Positions 17,130 to 27,869 of a DNA stretch of 64,000 nucleotides are shown in pieces (within the stretch, counting starts at the first letter, position 1; each line of letters begins with the position of its first letter). The notes under the pieces were generated by a model. It was given only the letters and a program-made list of their open reading frames with translations. It ran no database searches and was not told the DNA's origin. Origin of the DNA: Fidelibacterota bacterium (GTDB lineage: Bacteria; Fidelibacterota; UBA8477; JABMPR01); NCBI GenBank assembly GCA_018650795.1, contig JABIFG010000282.1, forward strand, positions 35,491 through 99,490, written 5' to 3'. A program made the position numbers and the translations under genes.

Positions 17130-17942
17130 TTAGCTGTCCTCGTTTTCATTTGATATGGCAGGTTTTTTGTGTAAGGCTGTAGTTAAAACCAGTATGGTTA
17201 TCATGATTGATGCAAGGATCAAGACCCCGGTGACTTTTAGGAAGTTAAAATAGTAACCTCGGCCTTCTGGCTCTTCAACAAAACAAAAGTTTACGATTTT
17301 ACGGAGTGTGGGTGCCCACTTGCCTTCCATGGCATTGGTTACCGAAACCATGACTTCGACTGGTAGGAAATATAGGCCGCGGATATAGCGGGAGATAATG
17401 CCACTTGGCGACAAAATGATCAGCGAAGAGGCATGCATAAAGCCCTCGGCTTCATCTGGAGCATACTTAAACCCAACCGATTCAGTTAAGGTTCGGATCG
17501 TGGAGGAGTCGGCTGTCAAGAACCTAAAAGAAGATTCGGGTATATTTGTTTTACCTTCGAACAGATTGAGGTAGGACTGCTTTTTAAGGGCTGCGATCTC
17601 ATGACCCTCATTGGGATCAAAACTAACTGCCACCACATTGTATTTATCTCCAGGCAGAAATGCTGAGGGGGATTGATTTATCACATCTACAATGGCGTTG
17701 AGAAAGGGATTGCAGATAGAGGTACAGTTGTAATAAACTAGCGCCAGAACAATGGGACGACCTTCACTGGCCGCTGACAGAGTAATGGGTTGGCCACTCT
17801 CATCAAAAAAGCTCAAATCCAAATCAACTTTTTGCCCCAAAAAGCTGTCATCGATACCAATTTCAGGTCGTGTTTCTATTTCTTCTGAGAACACCGAAGT
17901 GCTCAGGATAAGGCTTATAATTATTAAGTGTTTGAATAGCAT
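17130..17942 (-). CDS. SCO1/SenC copper chaperone, membrane-anchored at both ends
   Basis: Delivers copper to the CuA site of subunit II. ATG 17942 is preferred because it starts a classic signal segment (MLFKHLIIISLILSTSVFSE) and has GGGGTG upstream; the frame stays open to 18017. 270 residues. The thioredoxin-like fold carries the copper ligands in CTSIC (about 74-78 of this start) and a later His in HASSLIIL. An extra C-terminal membrane helix (about 235-258) is present, which not all SCO proteins have. The stop is three bases before ctaD, so it leads the oxidase operon. Confidence 0.88.
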   Translation of the reverse strand: MLFKHLIIISLILSTSVFSEEIETRPEIGIDDSFLGQKVDLDLSFFDESGQPITLSAASEGRPIVLALVYYNCTSICNPFLNAIVDVINQSPSAFLPGDKYNVVAVSFDPNEGHEIAALKKQSYLNLFEGKTNIPESSFRFLTADSSTIRTLTESVGFKYAPDEAEGFMHASSLIILSPSGIISRYIRGLYFLPVEVMVSVTNAMEGKWAPTLRKIVNFCFVEEPEGRGYYFNFLKVTGVLILASIMITILVLTTALHKKPAISNENEDS

Positions 17943-18121
17943 GTTCACCCCAGTCAAAATAAACTCATACTTACTACATAGACCATTGATGATAGTTTTG
18001 GTCACCATCCATTGCAAGCAGGAAATTTGCGTCTGGAAATATTTGTTTCTATTTAAAGTCGAGGATGACTTAAGGTTGTTTGCGAGGCTATTCGATACTC
18101 AAGCATTGTTAATCGTAGATA

Positions 18122-18613
18122 CTATTTCTGAGGGGCTTGTCCCATGTCTTGGTCTGTTTGGCGATATTTCAACTGCATTCCATTAAGGAAATTGCGCAGG
18201 ATCTGGTCTCTTAGGGGACGGTAGTGTTTATGGTCTGGTTTGCGAAAAAAAGCGCTTAACTCATATTTACTTACTTTTAAATCAACCAGCATCAACACAT
18301 CAAGCACTTCTTCGGCTCGCAAATTCAAAGCGATTTGTAATTTTTTCAAGATTACATTATTGGTAAGTTTGTGTTCTGGTTTTGGGATAGGACCATCTTT
18401 TCTGCCGCGCTTTTCAACAATAAGGCCATTCAGAAACATAGCCAACTCATCATCATAGAGGGTTTTATAAGCAGGATCTTCTTCTCTCTTCATCCAGTCG
18501 CTAATTTCTGTCCGAGTGACCTTGTGCCCAGCCAGGGCAAAAATTGCTATCATCTTATCATCATTAAAATCAAAGGTGTACCTGATTCTTCTCAAAACAT
18601 CATTTTTGGTCAT
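18122..18613 (-). CDS. yehS: DUF1456 family protein (YehS-like)
   Basis: 163 residues made of two related DUF1456 repeats: MTKNDVLRRIRYTFDFNDDK at the N-terminus and LTNNVILKKLQIALNLRAEE at about 83-102, each followed by a helical segment. The role of the family is unknown. The start overlaps the stop of the GNAT gene upstream by four bases (ATGA), so they form a bicistronic unit. Confidence 0.88.
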   Translation of the reverse strand: MTKNDVLRRIRYTFDFNDDKMIAIFALAGHKVTRTEISDWMKREEDPAYKTLYDDELAMFLNGLIVEKRGRKDGPIPKPEHKLTNNVILKKLQIALNLRAEEVLDVLMLVDLKVSKYELSAFFRKPDHKHYRPLRDQILRNFLNGMQLKYRQTDQDMGQAPQK

Positions 18614-19101
18614 ATCACATCCTTAATGAGCACTGCAGCATCTCCAGGACAATTCAAAACGATCCCTGTTTCTGGTGTGAAGCCATAGTTCTGATAAAAG
18701 TTCATTGCACCTGCATTGCCAGCCATTATTCCGGCGGCAATCGCACGAAAATTATTTTTGGTTGCCCAGATAAAAATATTGTCCATCAGGGCAACTGCCA
18801 CGCCTTGTCTTCTAAATTCTGGAGGTACCCATACTTGCACTAATTCCCCGACATCCGCAGGTGAATCAAGCCGATAAAGTGCCGCCAGCCCCGCAGGTCG
18901 ATCATCCACAAACGCGAGAAGTGTTGCTCGATCAGACCCCCGGCTGCTTCCATCGGCCTGTTCAGTCCAGCTTTCCGGGATACGTTTCAAGGCTGATTCG
19001 TAAGTAGAACCAAACGCTCCTGGCGAATCCCGGAGCGACTTGAGGCGTAGTTTTTTATAAAGCTTGCTCTCCCCCTGCCTGATGCGCCTGACAGTCAACA
19101 C
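18610..19101 (-). CDS. GNAT family N-acetyltransferase
   Basis: 163 residues. The acetyl-CoA binding motif A is visible as VWVPPEFRRQGVAVALMDNI (about 90-110, R/QxxGxxA type). The motif B region follows, with NAGAMNFYQNYGFTPE near the C-terminus. The substrate is unknown. It is coupled to the DUF1456 gene by a four-base overlap and follows sodN by five bases. Confidence 0.9.
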   Translation of the reverse strand: MLTVRRIRQGESKLYKKLRLKSLRDSPGAFGSTYESALKRIPESWTEQADGSSRGSDRATLLAFVDDRPAGLAALYRLDSPADVGELVQVWVPPEFRRQGVAVALMDNIFIWATKNNFRAIAAGIMAGNAGAMNFYQNYGFTPETGIVLNCPGDAAVLIKDVI

Positions 19102-19106
19102 GAAGC

Positions 19107-19571
19107 TTAGTGTTTATGCTCAGGGTAATATTGGGCCAATAAACTTATGCTCTTTTTCAGTGTTTTTACACTCGCTAAATCAGCGTTTTGCTTGGCCTTC
19201 ATGGCGGCCAGAATCACAGCATGGTGATGTTTCAGTCGTTCTGAATAATCTTTTTGGGACGGCATAATTCGTTGTGTTAAAAAATAATCGCTGATTGTGT
19301 CAATAATTTTTTGAGCATGATCTTCTTTATTCATGACCCAGCGGACCATCTGGTTTTGCGATTGAATATCTGTTTTACCAGTCAGTTTGATCATCGTTTT
19401 GACCGACTTTTCTACTGTGGCAGCATCTTCCAACATGAATTGAAGTCTGGCATAATCATCATAGATGCCACAGGGAATCTGACAGTGAGCCTGTGCTGAT
19501 TGTGGTAGAATTAAGCCAACACTAAATAGGATGGCCAGGCTGAGAAATGTTGTTCTGTATATATGCTTCAT
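19107..19571 (-). CDS. sodN: Nickel superoxide dismutase with a Sec-type signal peptide
   Basis: Dismutes superoxide at a nickel hook. 154 residues. The N-terminus is a typical signal peptide (charged MKHIYR, hydrophobic 9-22, AQA at 26-28). Directly after AQA the protein reads HCQIPCGIYD, the nickel hook HCxxPCGxY, so signal peptidase cleavage after Ala28 would expose His29 as the required N-terminal ligand. Ligands are His29, Cys30 and Cys34. Most Ni-SODs instead need the SodX protease, and no sodX is seen beside it. The mature part is 126 residues. Confidence 0.92.
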   Translation of the reverse strand: MKHIYRTTFLSLAILFSVGLILPQSAQAHCQIPCGIYDDYARLQFMLEDAATVEKSVKTMIKLTGKTDIQSQNQMVRWVMNKEDHAQKIIDTISDYFLTQRIMPSQKDYSERLKHHHAVILAAMKAKQNADLASVKTLKKSISLLAQYYPEHKH

Positions 19572-19630
19572 GGTGGTTTCCTTTGGTTTGAGTGTTTTAC
19601 AATAGTTTCTGGTTTTTCGGTGTAACTGGA

Positions 19631-20443
19631 TCAGCCAATTCGCTTTTCTGTTTGGGTAAGATAGTCTTTGACGTGTTTTTCTAGTATTTCATTTCCCATA
19701 ACATGTCTGATCGTCTCGTAAAGTATAACGCTTTCGCGGAGAGCTCGAAGACAATCTCCGGCATCATACTTCGTCAGAGTAGCTCTCAATTGTTTTAGAT
19801 CGCCCTGGCTGGCATGTGTTTCAAGTTTTCTTAGCCCCTGGGGTCGGGCGCCATGTTTCTCCAAAATTATAGGACCCAACACGTGACCACGCAGAAAGGC
19901 AATGGCTTCGATGGCTTCGAATAGCTCGCCGCGCGCTATTTTTGTAGCGGTATAGTGAACCCATACCCAGAATCGCTTTTCGATCCATTCGTGATTTGGC
20001 CGTGGAAAGTCAGCCGGTTCCAGGTAGACCTGGCTACTTACAAAAGCTTCACGCTCCCATAAGACGATTGGATTCTCAACCTTCTCCTTGATATCATCCA
20101 TGGAAACGAATTTAAGGTCAATGTGTAGTAGGGGTGGACCAAACAGGCAAATGAGCAGTCGCGGTTCTCCCACATGTTCTCCTGTGAAACTTTCTAACAG
20201 GGAATCCATGTTTTTAACGATGCTTTCACGTTCTTTTAAAACCTGTGCATAATGCTTTGGGTCTACATAGACAACAAGATCCAAATCGCTATATTCATCC
20301 AGTTCGTTTAGCAGGAATGAACCGCCAACGGCCACACCGAGGATCCGTGGATCTTTTTTCAGTCGGGGAACTGAGTTTTCAATAAATTTCTGATGTGGTT
20401 CAGGAAGTTTCGATTTTTGTGAGGTGTCTTGTGGTATGTCCAC
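19631..20443 (-). CDS. Nucleotidyltransferase-domain protein
   Basis: 270 residues. The pol-beta-type nucleotidyltransferase motif GGSFLLNELDEYSDLDLVVY (about 40-60) contains the GS and the DxD carboxylates; a third carboxylate is likely in HIDLKFVS (about 110). A helical C-terminal region follows. Related proteins modify aminoglycosides or act as standalone transferases; the substrate here cannot be set. Confidence 0.78.
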   Translation of the reverse strand: MDIPQDTSQKSKLPEPHQKFIENSVPRLKKDPRILGVAVGGSFLLNELDEYSDLDLVVYVDPKHYAQVLKERESIVKNMDSLLESFTGEHVGEPRLLICLFGPPLLHIDLKFVSMDDIKEKVENPIVLWEREAFVSSQVYLEPADFPRPNHEWIEKRFWVWVHYTATKIARGELFEAIEAIAFLRGHVLGPIILEKHGARPQGLRKLETHASQGDLKQLRATLTKYDAGDCLRALRESVILYETIRHVMGNEILEKHVKDYLTQTEKRIG

Positions 20444-20457
20444 GGCGGATTATTTGT

Positions 20458-20631
20458 TTAACTCTCTAGATCTTCTTCTTCTGGGGGGGATTGCTCTGAG
20501 GTTTCCCCGTTTTCATTTTCGAGCTTTTGCTGTAGCTTTGCCTCTTCTTTGAGTCTTTTTTTCTCTTCTTTCTTCTTCTTTTTCGCAAGGTCTCTCTGGT
20601 GTTTTGCAAAAGCGTAATTTGGCTTAGCCAT
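20458..20631 (-). CDS. Small highly charged protein of about 57 residues
   Basis: A short gene with ATG at 20631 and a strong GGAGAG ribosome site six bases upstream. The protein begins MAKPNYAFAKHQRDLA, continues as a lysine/glutamate-rich helix (about 16-40, likely a coiled coil) and ends in an acidic tail EEEDLES. Proteins starting MAKPNYxFAKxQR are widespread small conserved proteins of unknown function. It lies between the nucleotidyltransferase gene and the divergent icd. Confidence 0.75.
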   Translation of the reverse strand: MAKPNYAFAKHQRDLAKKKKKEEKKRLKEEAKLQQKLENENGETSEQSPPEEEDLES

Positions 20632-20772
20632 TAACTCTCCTTTTAATAATGTTTACTGAATATTAATTCATTTCTGTTGCGCGTCTTAACCTAAGGGCAT
20701 GTTGATCTCTGGCAAAACACAAAGCTTCAGAATAATAACCTTCTTTTTCGGTCAAGAGGATAAAAAAAATAG

Positions 20773-23121
<2,349 letters not shown>

Positions 23122-23488
23122 AGTTTTCTTTTAGCTCTCAACTTCAAAACTTTTTCCCTCACCAAACGACGTTAAACTGTTTCGCCGTATATTACTGCCG
23201 GTTTAGATTATCAATTATTCCTGTGCATTTACTCATCTGACCAAACGTCTGGCCTGTCGCGAATTACTTCCATTATTCTACTTCCTGGAACCCTTTAAAT
23301 TATCTTTTCGATATACCACAACATTCAAAAACAACTCGTGTGGGCGTATTTGCACTGCATTTAATTGCATTGAGGTGCAATTTGACGGCTAGGGTAGCTC
23401 CGCTAATCTCTTAGTTCAAAAATGATAAATAAAATGCTTTTGTGGATCTGATGTTTAACGACAAAGATTTCTGGCGTTTTGAAATATT
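23122..23488. other. Intergenic region, 367 bases, no gene seen
   Basis: AT-rich sequence between convergent icd and a GNAT gene. It starts with a weak hairpin (AAAGTTTT ... AAAACTTTTT, about 23120-23155) that may end icd transcription. No open frame of credible codon use and no tRNA-like cloverleaf was found. Confidence 0.5.
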
Positions 23489-23959
23489 TTACTTTTTCCC
23501 TTTTAGCTTATTGTACTCGAAAAGCTGATAGTTTGATTTTGTCATTCCGAGCTTTGTATAAACATTTTGCGCTTTGGTATTATCGTGGTCTACGTATAAT
23601 CTTATTCCCACAACATTTTTACTTCTGTCTGTTAGAGTTTTAACAAACTCATACATTTGTTTATATAGACCCAGTTCTCTATATTCTTTTTGAACATACA
23701 CGCTTTGAATCCACCAGAATAATCCATTACGCCAATCGCTCCATTCATATGTGATCATGAGACAGGCTCTGACTGTTTCTTCTACTTCACAAACTATATA
23801 GAAACCATGCGTAGGATCTTTGAATATTTCCTCAACTCCTGGAGCCAGGATTTTTGAATCCAGTGAAATAATTTCTGTCTCAAGAGCCATGGCCTTATTG
23901 AAGTCTACTATATCTCCAATATCCTTACGTGTTGCTCTTCTGACCACAGGTGGCGGCAT
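23489..23959 (-). CDS. GNAT family N-acetyltransferase
   Basis: 156 residues with the GNAT fold: N-terminal RRATRKDIGDIVDFNKAMAL, a central WIQSVYVQKEYRELGLYKQM acetyl-CoA motif (about 88-108) and C-terminal NVYTKLGMTKSNY. A Q/RxxGxx-type loop is present as YRELGLYK. It overlaps the stop/start of the PhoU-like gene by one base. The local base composition is clearly more AT-rich than neighbouring blocks. Confidence 0.87.
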   Translation of the reverse strand: MPPPVVRRATRKDIGDIVDFNKAMALETEIISLDSKILAPGVEEIFKDPTHGFYIVCEVEETVRACLMITYEWSDWRNGLFWWIQSVYVQKEYRELGLYKQMYEFVKTLTDRSKNVVGIRLYVDHDNTKAQNVYTKLGMTKSNYQLFEYNKLKGKK

Positions 23960-24633
23960 TAGCTTTTCTTTTTTGGTTTGAAACCAATCCGGTCATATGG
24001 ATTTATAACGCTGGATATAATGTTACGTAGATGAGCATTAATTCGTTTAAGATAACGAAAATACAAGACCAGTACTGCTACGATAGATGTATTCAAATTT
24101 TCTTCGTTCGTTTCGATCAACATCTTAATGTTTTTATCACAGGTTCTACCGATTTCTTTTGTTTTTGAATATATGTCAAGTGCCACGTCTTCGTCACCGG
24201 ACTCAATACATTCTGGTGCTTTTTTAAACATGGTCTTTATTGAGGACTCAATTCCTTGAAGTTTTATTTTACTGTTTTTTCCCTCGAGTACTGCTGGATG
24301 CATTTCCGTTAGATCTACTATGTTTTTTATATAGTCACCTATTCGCTCTACATCAACTATTACTGTAGATAAAACTAATCCGGCTGCAATACTTTCATTA
24401 CCTTGAACTGTTAAGTGAGTTATAACTTTGCGTCTTATATCTCTTTCATATTTATTGATGAGTTTGTCTTTCTTAAAAATCAGTTTTTGTATTTTCTTTC
24501 GATTATCTCCCCACAAGGCATCAGTGGCATCATTAAACATTTCAGCATCAATGTTTATTGCCTCATAAGTAAGATCCCAGGCTTCGTTTAACAAGTTGTC
24601 ACTTGTCCACAAATTTCGTATTTCTTTCCACAT
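23959..24633 (-). CDS. PhoU-like protein associated with Na/Pi cotransport
   Basis: 224 residues, all helical, with two PhoU-type halves. The E/DxxxD metal-binding pattern is seen as STVIVDVERIGDYIKNIVDL (about 88-108). It is encoded 17 bases downstream of a Na/Pi cotransporter, a common pairing in which the PhoU domain modulates phosphate uptake. The AT-rich codon use matches its two neighbours. Confidence 0.82.
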   Translation of the reverse strand: MWKEIRNLWTSDNLLNEAWDLTYEAINIDAEMFNDATDALWGDNRKKIQKLIFKKDKLINKYERDIRRKVITHLTVQGNESIAAGLVLSTVIVDVERIGDYIKNIVDLTEMHPAVLEGKNSKIKLQGIESSIKTMFKKAPECIESGDEDVALDIYSKTKEIGRTCDKNIKMLIETNEENLNTSIVAVLVLYFRYLKRINAHLRNIISSVINPYDRIGFKPKKKS

Positions 24634-24650
24634 ATGTTTACCTTTAGTTT

Positions 24651-25748
24651 TTAACCTAACATTATAAATAGGATGGGTACAAAATATATCATCGAATACA
24701 AGACCAAGAATATTATTAAATTCTTTCTAGATATAGAAACGTAAGAGCTGACCTTCTCTGCTAAACTTATTGGAATAAACTTTAATGGATAAAAGATGAT
24801 AATTCCAAATATGTTAAAAGCAAGATGTGCAAAAGATGCTGTAACTGCTACTGGATTTCCTGTGGCCAGTGCAGCAAGTAGTGCTGTACCTGTAGTACCT
24901 ATGTTCGCACCCATAGTATACGGAAAAATCTTTCTCAGACTAACTATACCGGCTCCAGCGAGTGGTACAATGAGGGAAGTTGTTACTGAGCTACTTTGTA
25001 CAATGAATGTCATACCCATACCCCAGGTCATACCCATTAAATCATTCTTAAATAAATATTTATTAATCACAACTTCTATTTTATCAACTACCAGGGATCT
25101 TATTGTTTTTATCAATAACCCTAAGGCTGCAAACATTCCTATAATTGATATGATCATTAGAACTATCTCATTATATGGTATGCTAACCATAATTGAATCT
25201 ACAAAGTGTATTACTGGGTTTAAAATTGCTTTAAGAGGGTTAAACATCTTCATCCCTCCGACCCCCTCAAAACTTTTATTCAAAAAGATTGCTGTCCTTT
25301 GAATAAAATGAAATTTCATTTCCAGAGGAAATATAACTATCACAGCACTGATATTAAAAAAGTCATGAACGACTCCTGCTGCGAAAGCTCTTTTAAACTC
25401 GGCCTTCCTGCCAACATGTCCAAGAGATACAAGGGTGTTCGTTACAGTGGTTCCAATATTAGCGCCCATGATGATAGGAATAGAATTCTCTAAATTAACA
25501 ACACCTCCAGCAACTAAACCGACAACAATAGAGGTAGTTGTTGATGAGCTTTGAATTAAGGATGTTGCAACTATCCCAATAATTAAGCCTGTAAATGGAT
25601 TAGAAGTTGTTTGAAGCATTGCTTCTGCGAACTCCTTACCAAAGAGTTTAAAACTGTGTCCAAGAAGTTTTATGCTGAGCAGAAAAAGATATATCGTTAC
25701 AATTACTGTTAATATCTTGATAATCTTTTGGCGTGTTTCCGAGTTCAC
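24651..25748 (-). CDS. Na/Pi cotransporter family protein
   Basis: Sodium-dependent phosphate uptake. 365 residues containing the paired family signatures: GIVATSLIQSSSTTTSIVVG (about 58-77) and MGMTFIVQSSSVTTSLIVPL (about 238-257), each with the QSSS motif. Each is followed by an MGANIGTT segment (about 95-102 and 276-283). Eight or more membrane helices. It is upstream of the PhoU-like gene, in an AT-rich block that borders the gene-free 25.75-26.59 kb gap. Confidence 0.92.
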   Translation of the reverse strand: MNSETRQKIIKILTVIVTIYLFLLSIKLLGHSFKLFGKEFAEAMLQTTSNPFTGLIIGIVATSLIQSSSTTTSIVVGLVAGGVVNLENSIPIIMGANIGTTVTNTLVSLGHVGRKAEFKRAFAAGVVHDFFNISAVIVIFPLEMKFHFIQRTAIFLNKSFEGVGGMKMFNPLKAILNPVIHFVDSIMVSIPYNEIVLMIISIIGMFAALGLLIKTIRSLVVDKIEVVINKYLFKNDLMGMTWGMGMTFIVQSSSVTTSLIVPLAGAGIVSLRKIFPYTMGANIGTTGTALLAALATGNPVAVTASFAHLAFNIFGIIIFYPLKFIPISLAEKVSSYVSISRKNLIIFLVLYSMIYFVPILFIMLG

Positions 25749-26164
25749 AATATTCCTTCTGAAGCTATGAATATTTAATGGATCAAGTCAAAGATGATGA
25801 CAAATTCTAATAGAATCACTATGAGGAAGGTAATTTCGGGTTTCATCAATCCAATTAAATTTTGCTTTCTTAAACCCTGTAGAAAAAATATTCATACAAG
25901 TGATTATCAAATACTGACAAATAGTATTTCACAGTTAAGCATTATGGTCAAAACCCGCAATTCATCGGTTAAAACGATTAAAAAGTAGTCACGACCCTAG
26001 ACCACAAATTATTGACTGGCGAGCTTAAGCAAGCAATAGTTAGTGCATAGATATGCACACATTGATATCAAATGAGATGTCCTATATACGACCATTTGGT
26101 CGGTAATATACTATAGTAGTATTATTTTAATATATAAAGTAGTGGTAGTATAGGCTCATATTAA

Positions 26165-26173
26165 TGTGGATAA
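26165..26173 (-). promoter_or_regulatory. DnaA box, perfect consensus
   Basis: TGTGGATAA on the plus strand, i.e. TTATCCACA on the minus strand, within the AT-rich gap. Three such boxes within 190 bases of non-coding DNA exceed chance expectation. Confidence 0.6.
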
Positions 26174-26264
26174 CATTGCGAATGACCACATGTAAAGCAT
26201 TATAAAACCTAAGCTAAAGCCAAGATATATTATCATAAATATGCGTTAGTAAGTTGAAGTAAGG

Positions 26265-26273
26265 TGTGGATAG
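26265..26273 (-). promoter_or_regulatory. DnaA box, one mismatch
   Basis: TGTGGATAG, one base from consensus, in the same orientation as the perfect boxes at 26165 and 26343. Confidence 0.45.
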
Positions 26274-26342
26274 GTGTTGAGTCGATGGTAGACAAGCAAC
26301 CCTTATAAACAACTCTGATGTATCTATTACAAAAAGGGTCTA

Positions 26343-26351
26343 TGTGGATAA
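26343..26351 (-). promoter_or_regulatory. DnaA box, perfect consensus
   Basis: TGTGGATAA, same orientation as the other two boxes in the gap. Confidence 0.6.
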
Positions 26352-26587
26352 CTTGATTGTTAATAGAATGAATAACTAAAAAACATCTTACTAAGTCATT
26401 AAAAAACAAATCACTTTTGGCGAATCTCTTTGATAGGGGGTGTTTATAACCCACAGCAGAGAAATCAAAAAAAGAATAATTTGCAGTAATATGAGAATCA
26501 CAACAAATTAGTCAATGCAAGAAAAAGTAATTTCAACCAAACAAGGATGTGTGTTTGAAAGATCAGAAAATGCTGGAAAAAAAGGAA

Positions 26588-27859
26588 CTATTTTAGCTGG
26601 ATATACATTCGATCGCGTTGATCATCGATCCAGGATTGATATCTATCACGTTTTTTGTATTCCAGCGACATATTTTCAACCTCGGCCCAATGGTCAACCA
26701 AATTTATTTTACCGCCGGCAAGTCTACGATGGACAATAATCAGATGAAACTGGTCCCCACTAAACACTGGCATTGAAAGACTCTCAAGAGGGATGTTCAG
26801 AAGCAAATCATGGATGTCTTCAGGCAAAAGTGAGATATCTGTCATACCCATTTGCCCTTTACGCGATTTTATATATTCATCCGTGACATAAATTTCAACC
26901 TGTTCAGCGATAGTCGTACTGTCAGACAATATCTCATCTCTAATTCCCAGGAGCTTGTCCGATGTTGTCTGTCTGTCTTGATCATCGGCTACAGGCATGA
27001 GCAGAATGTGTGAAATATTGACCTGATCACCCTGTTTGTCATCGAGACGTAAGAGGTGTAGTCCAAACTGGGTTTCAACGATAGCACTCATCTCTCCTAC
27101 CTTCAAAGCGTAGGCGGCCTCCTCAAAGGGTTTTACAAACACACCACGACCAACGAGGCCAAGGCTTCCACCATTGGCTGCGGAGCCAGGATCTTTAGAA
27201 TATTGGGTGGCTGCATCAACAAAAGTGATTTTACCAGATTCAATATCCTGCTTTATGCCCAGGAGCTGAGAGCGCAGCTGATCCAGCTTATCAGGCCCCA
27301 ATTCAACGGACAAGGAAAGGATGGAAAAGTCAACCTGAGGATTTTTTGCAGGGAAACTATCTTGCCAGACCTCATAGAAGTCTTCAACCTCACGACGGCT
27401 TACCCTAACTCCATTAAAAAGCTCCATTTTAACCTGCTCGACAAGCAGGTTTGTGCGTATCTGATCTTCATAATAGGATTTAATTTTGTAATGATCTACG
27501 CCAAAAGCCTCAGCAGCTTTTCTCAAACTACCATACTGCAGCTCTATATTTTGAAGAGATTGTTCAAGCTGCATTTGAACACTTCTGTCCTCGACCTCTA
27601 TGGTCTCCTGGCGGGCATACTCAAGCAGGACTTGCTGGTTAAGCAATTCATCCAAAGCACGTATGCGAAGTTGTTGAATAACGTCCGGTGAGGAATAAGA
27701 GGGAAGCTTAGCTTGCATGGCAAAAAGCTGAGTTACCTGATCAACCTCAGAATAGAGAATAGCCTTCTCTCCAACGATAGCAGCGACACCATCAATCAAC
27801 TGTTGAGCGCTGGCATTTAAAGCGAAAAGGGTGGTTAAAACGATAACTAAATGACGCAT
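26588..27859 (-). CDS. surA: SurA-like periplasmic peptidyl-prolyl isomerase
   Basis: Chaperone/isomerase for outer-membrane proteins. 423 residues: signal peptide (about 1-19, ending ASA-QQ), an N-terminal SurA-type helical domain beginning LIDGVAAIVGEKAILYSEVDQ, a first parvulin domain (about 170-265, with GSLGLVGRGVFVKPFEEAAY and FGLHLLRLDDKQGD), and a second degenerate parvulin region to the C-terminus. It is last in a run of three parvulin genes, 10 bases after the previous one. Confidence 0.88.
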   Translation of the reverse strand: MRHLVIVLTTLFALNASAQQLIDGVAAIVGEKAILYSEVDQVTQLFAMQAKLPSYSSPDVIQQLRIRALDELLNQQVLLEYARQETIEVEDRSVQMQLEQSLQNIELQYGSLRKAAEAFGVDHYKIKSYYEDQIRTNLLVEQVKMELFNGVRVSRREVEDFYEVWQDSFPAKNPQVDFSILSLSVELGPDKLDQLRSQLLGIKQDIESGKITFVDAATQYSKDPGSAANGGSLGLVGRGVFVKPFEEAAYALKVGEMSAIVETQFGLHLLRLDDKQGDQVNISHILLMPVADDQDRQTTSDKLLGIRDEILSDSTTIAEQVEIYVTDEYIKSRKGQMGMTDISLLPEDIHDLLLNIPLESLSMPVFSGDQFHLIIVHRRLAGGKINLVDHWAEVENMSLEYKKRDRYQSWIDDQRDRMYIQLK

Positions 27860-27869
27860 TTATTATTAC

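Larger units (their letters stand above)
25749..26587. other. AT-rich gene-free region with DnaA boxes, candidate oriC
   Basis: An 839-base gap, the longest in the window, with strongly AT-rich sequence and no credible gene. It holds two perfect DnaA boxes (TGTGGATAA at 26165-26173 and 26343-26351) and a one-mismatch box (TGTGGATAG at 26265-26273), all in the same orientation. Left of the first box is a run rich in TAG trinucleotides (26113-26152) that resembles DnaA-trio elements next to an unwinding region. It is a plausible replication origin about 13 kb from dnaA. The competing candidate is the region just upstream of dnaA. Confidence 0.5.

Noticed and set aside
25794..25988. Short open frame in the AT-rich gap
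   Set aside because: Low-complexity AT-rich codons, no ribosome site; chance frame in the candidate origin.
26233..26454. Minus-strand open frame of 73 codons in the AT-rich gap
   Set aside because: It covers two DnaA boxes, lacks a ribosome site and resembles no family.
26515..26739. Plus-strand open frame of 74 codons
   Set aside because: It mostly overlaps the surA 3' end antisense and has no ribosome site or recognisable protein features.
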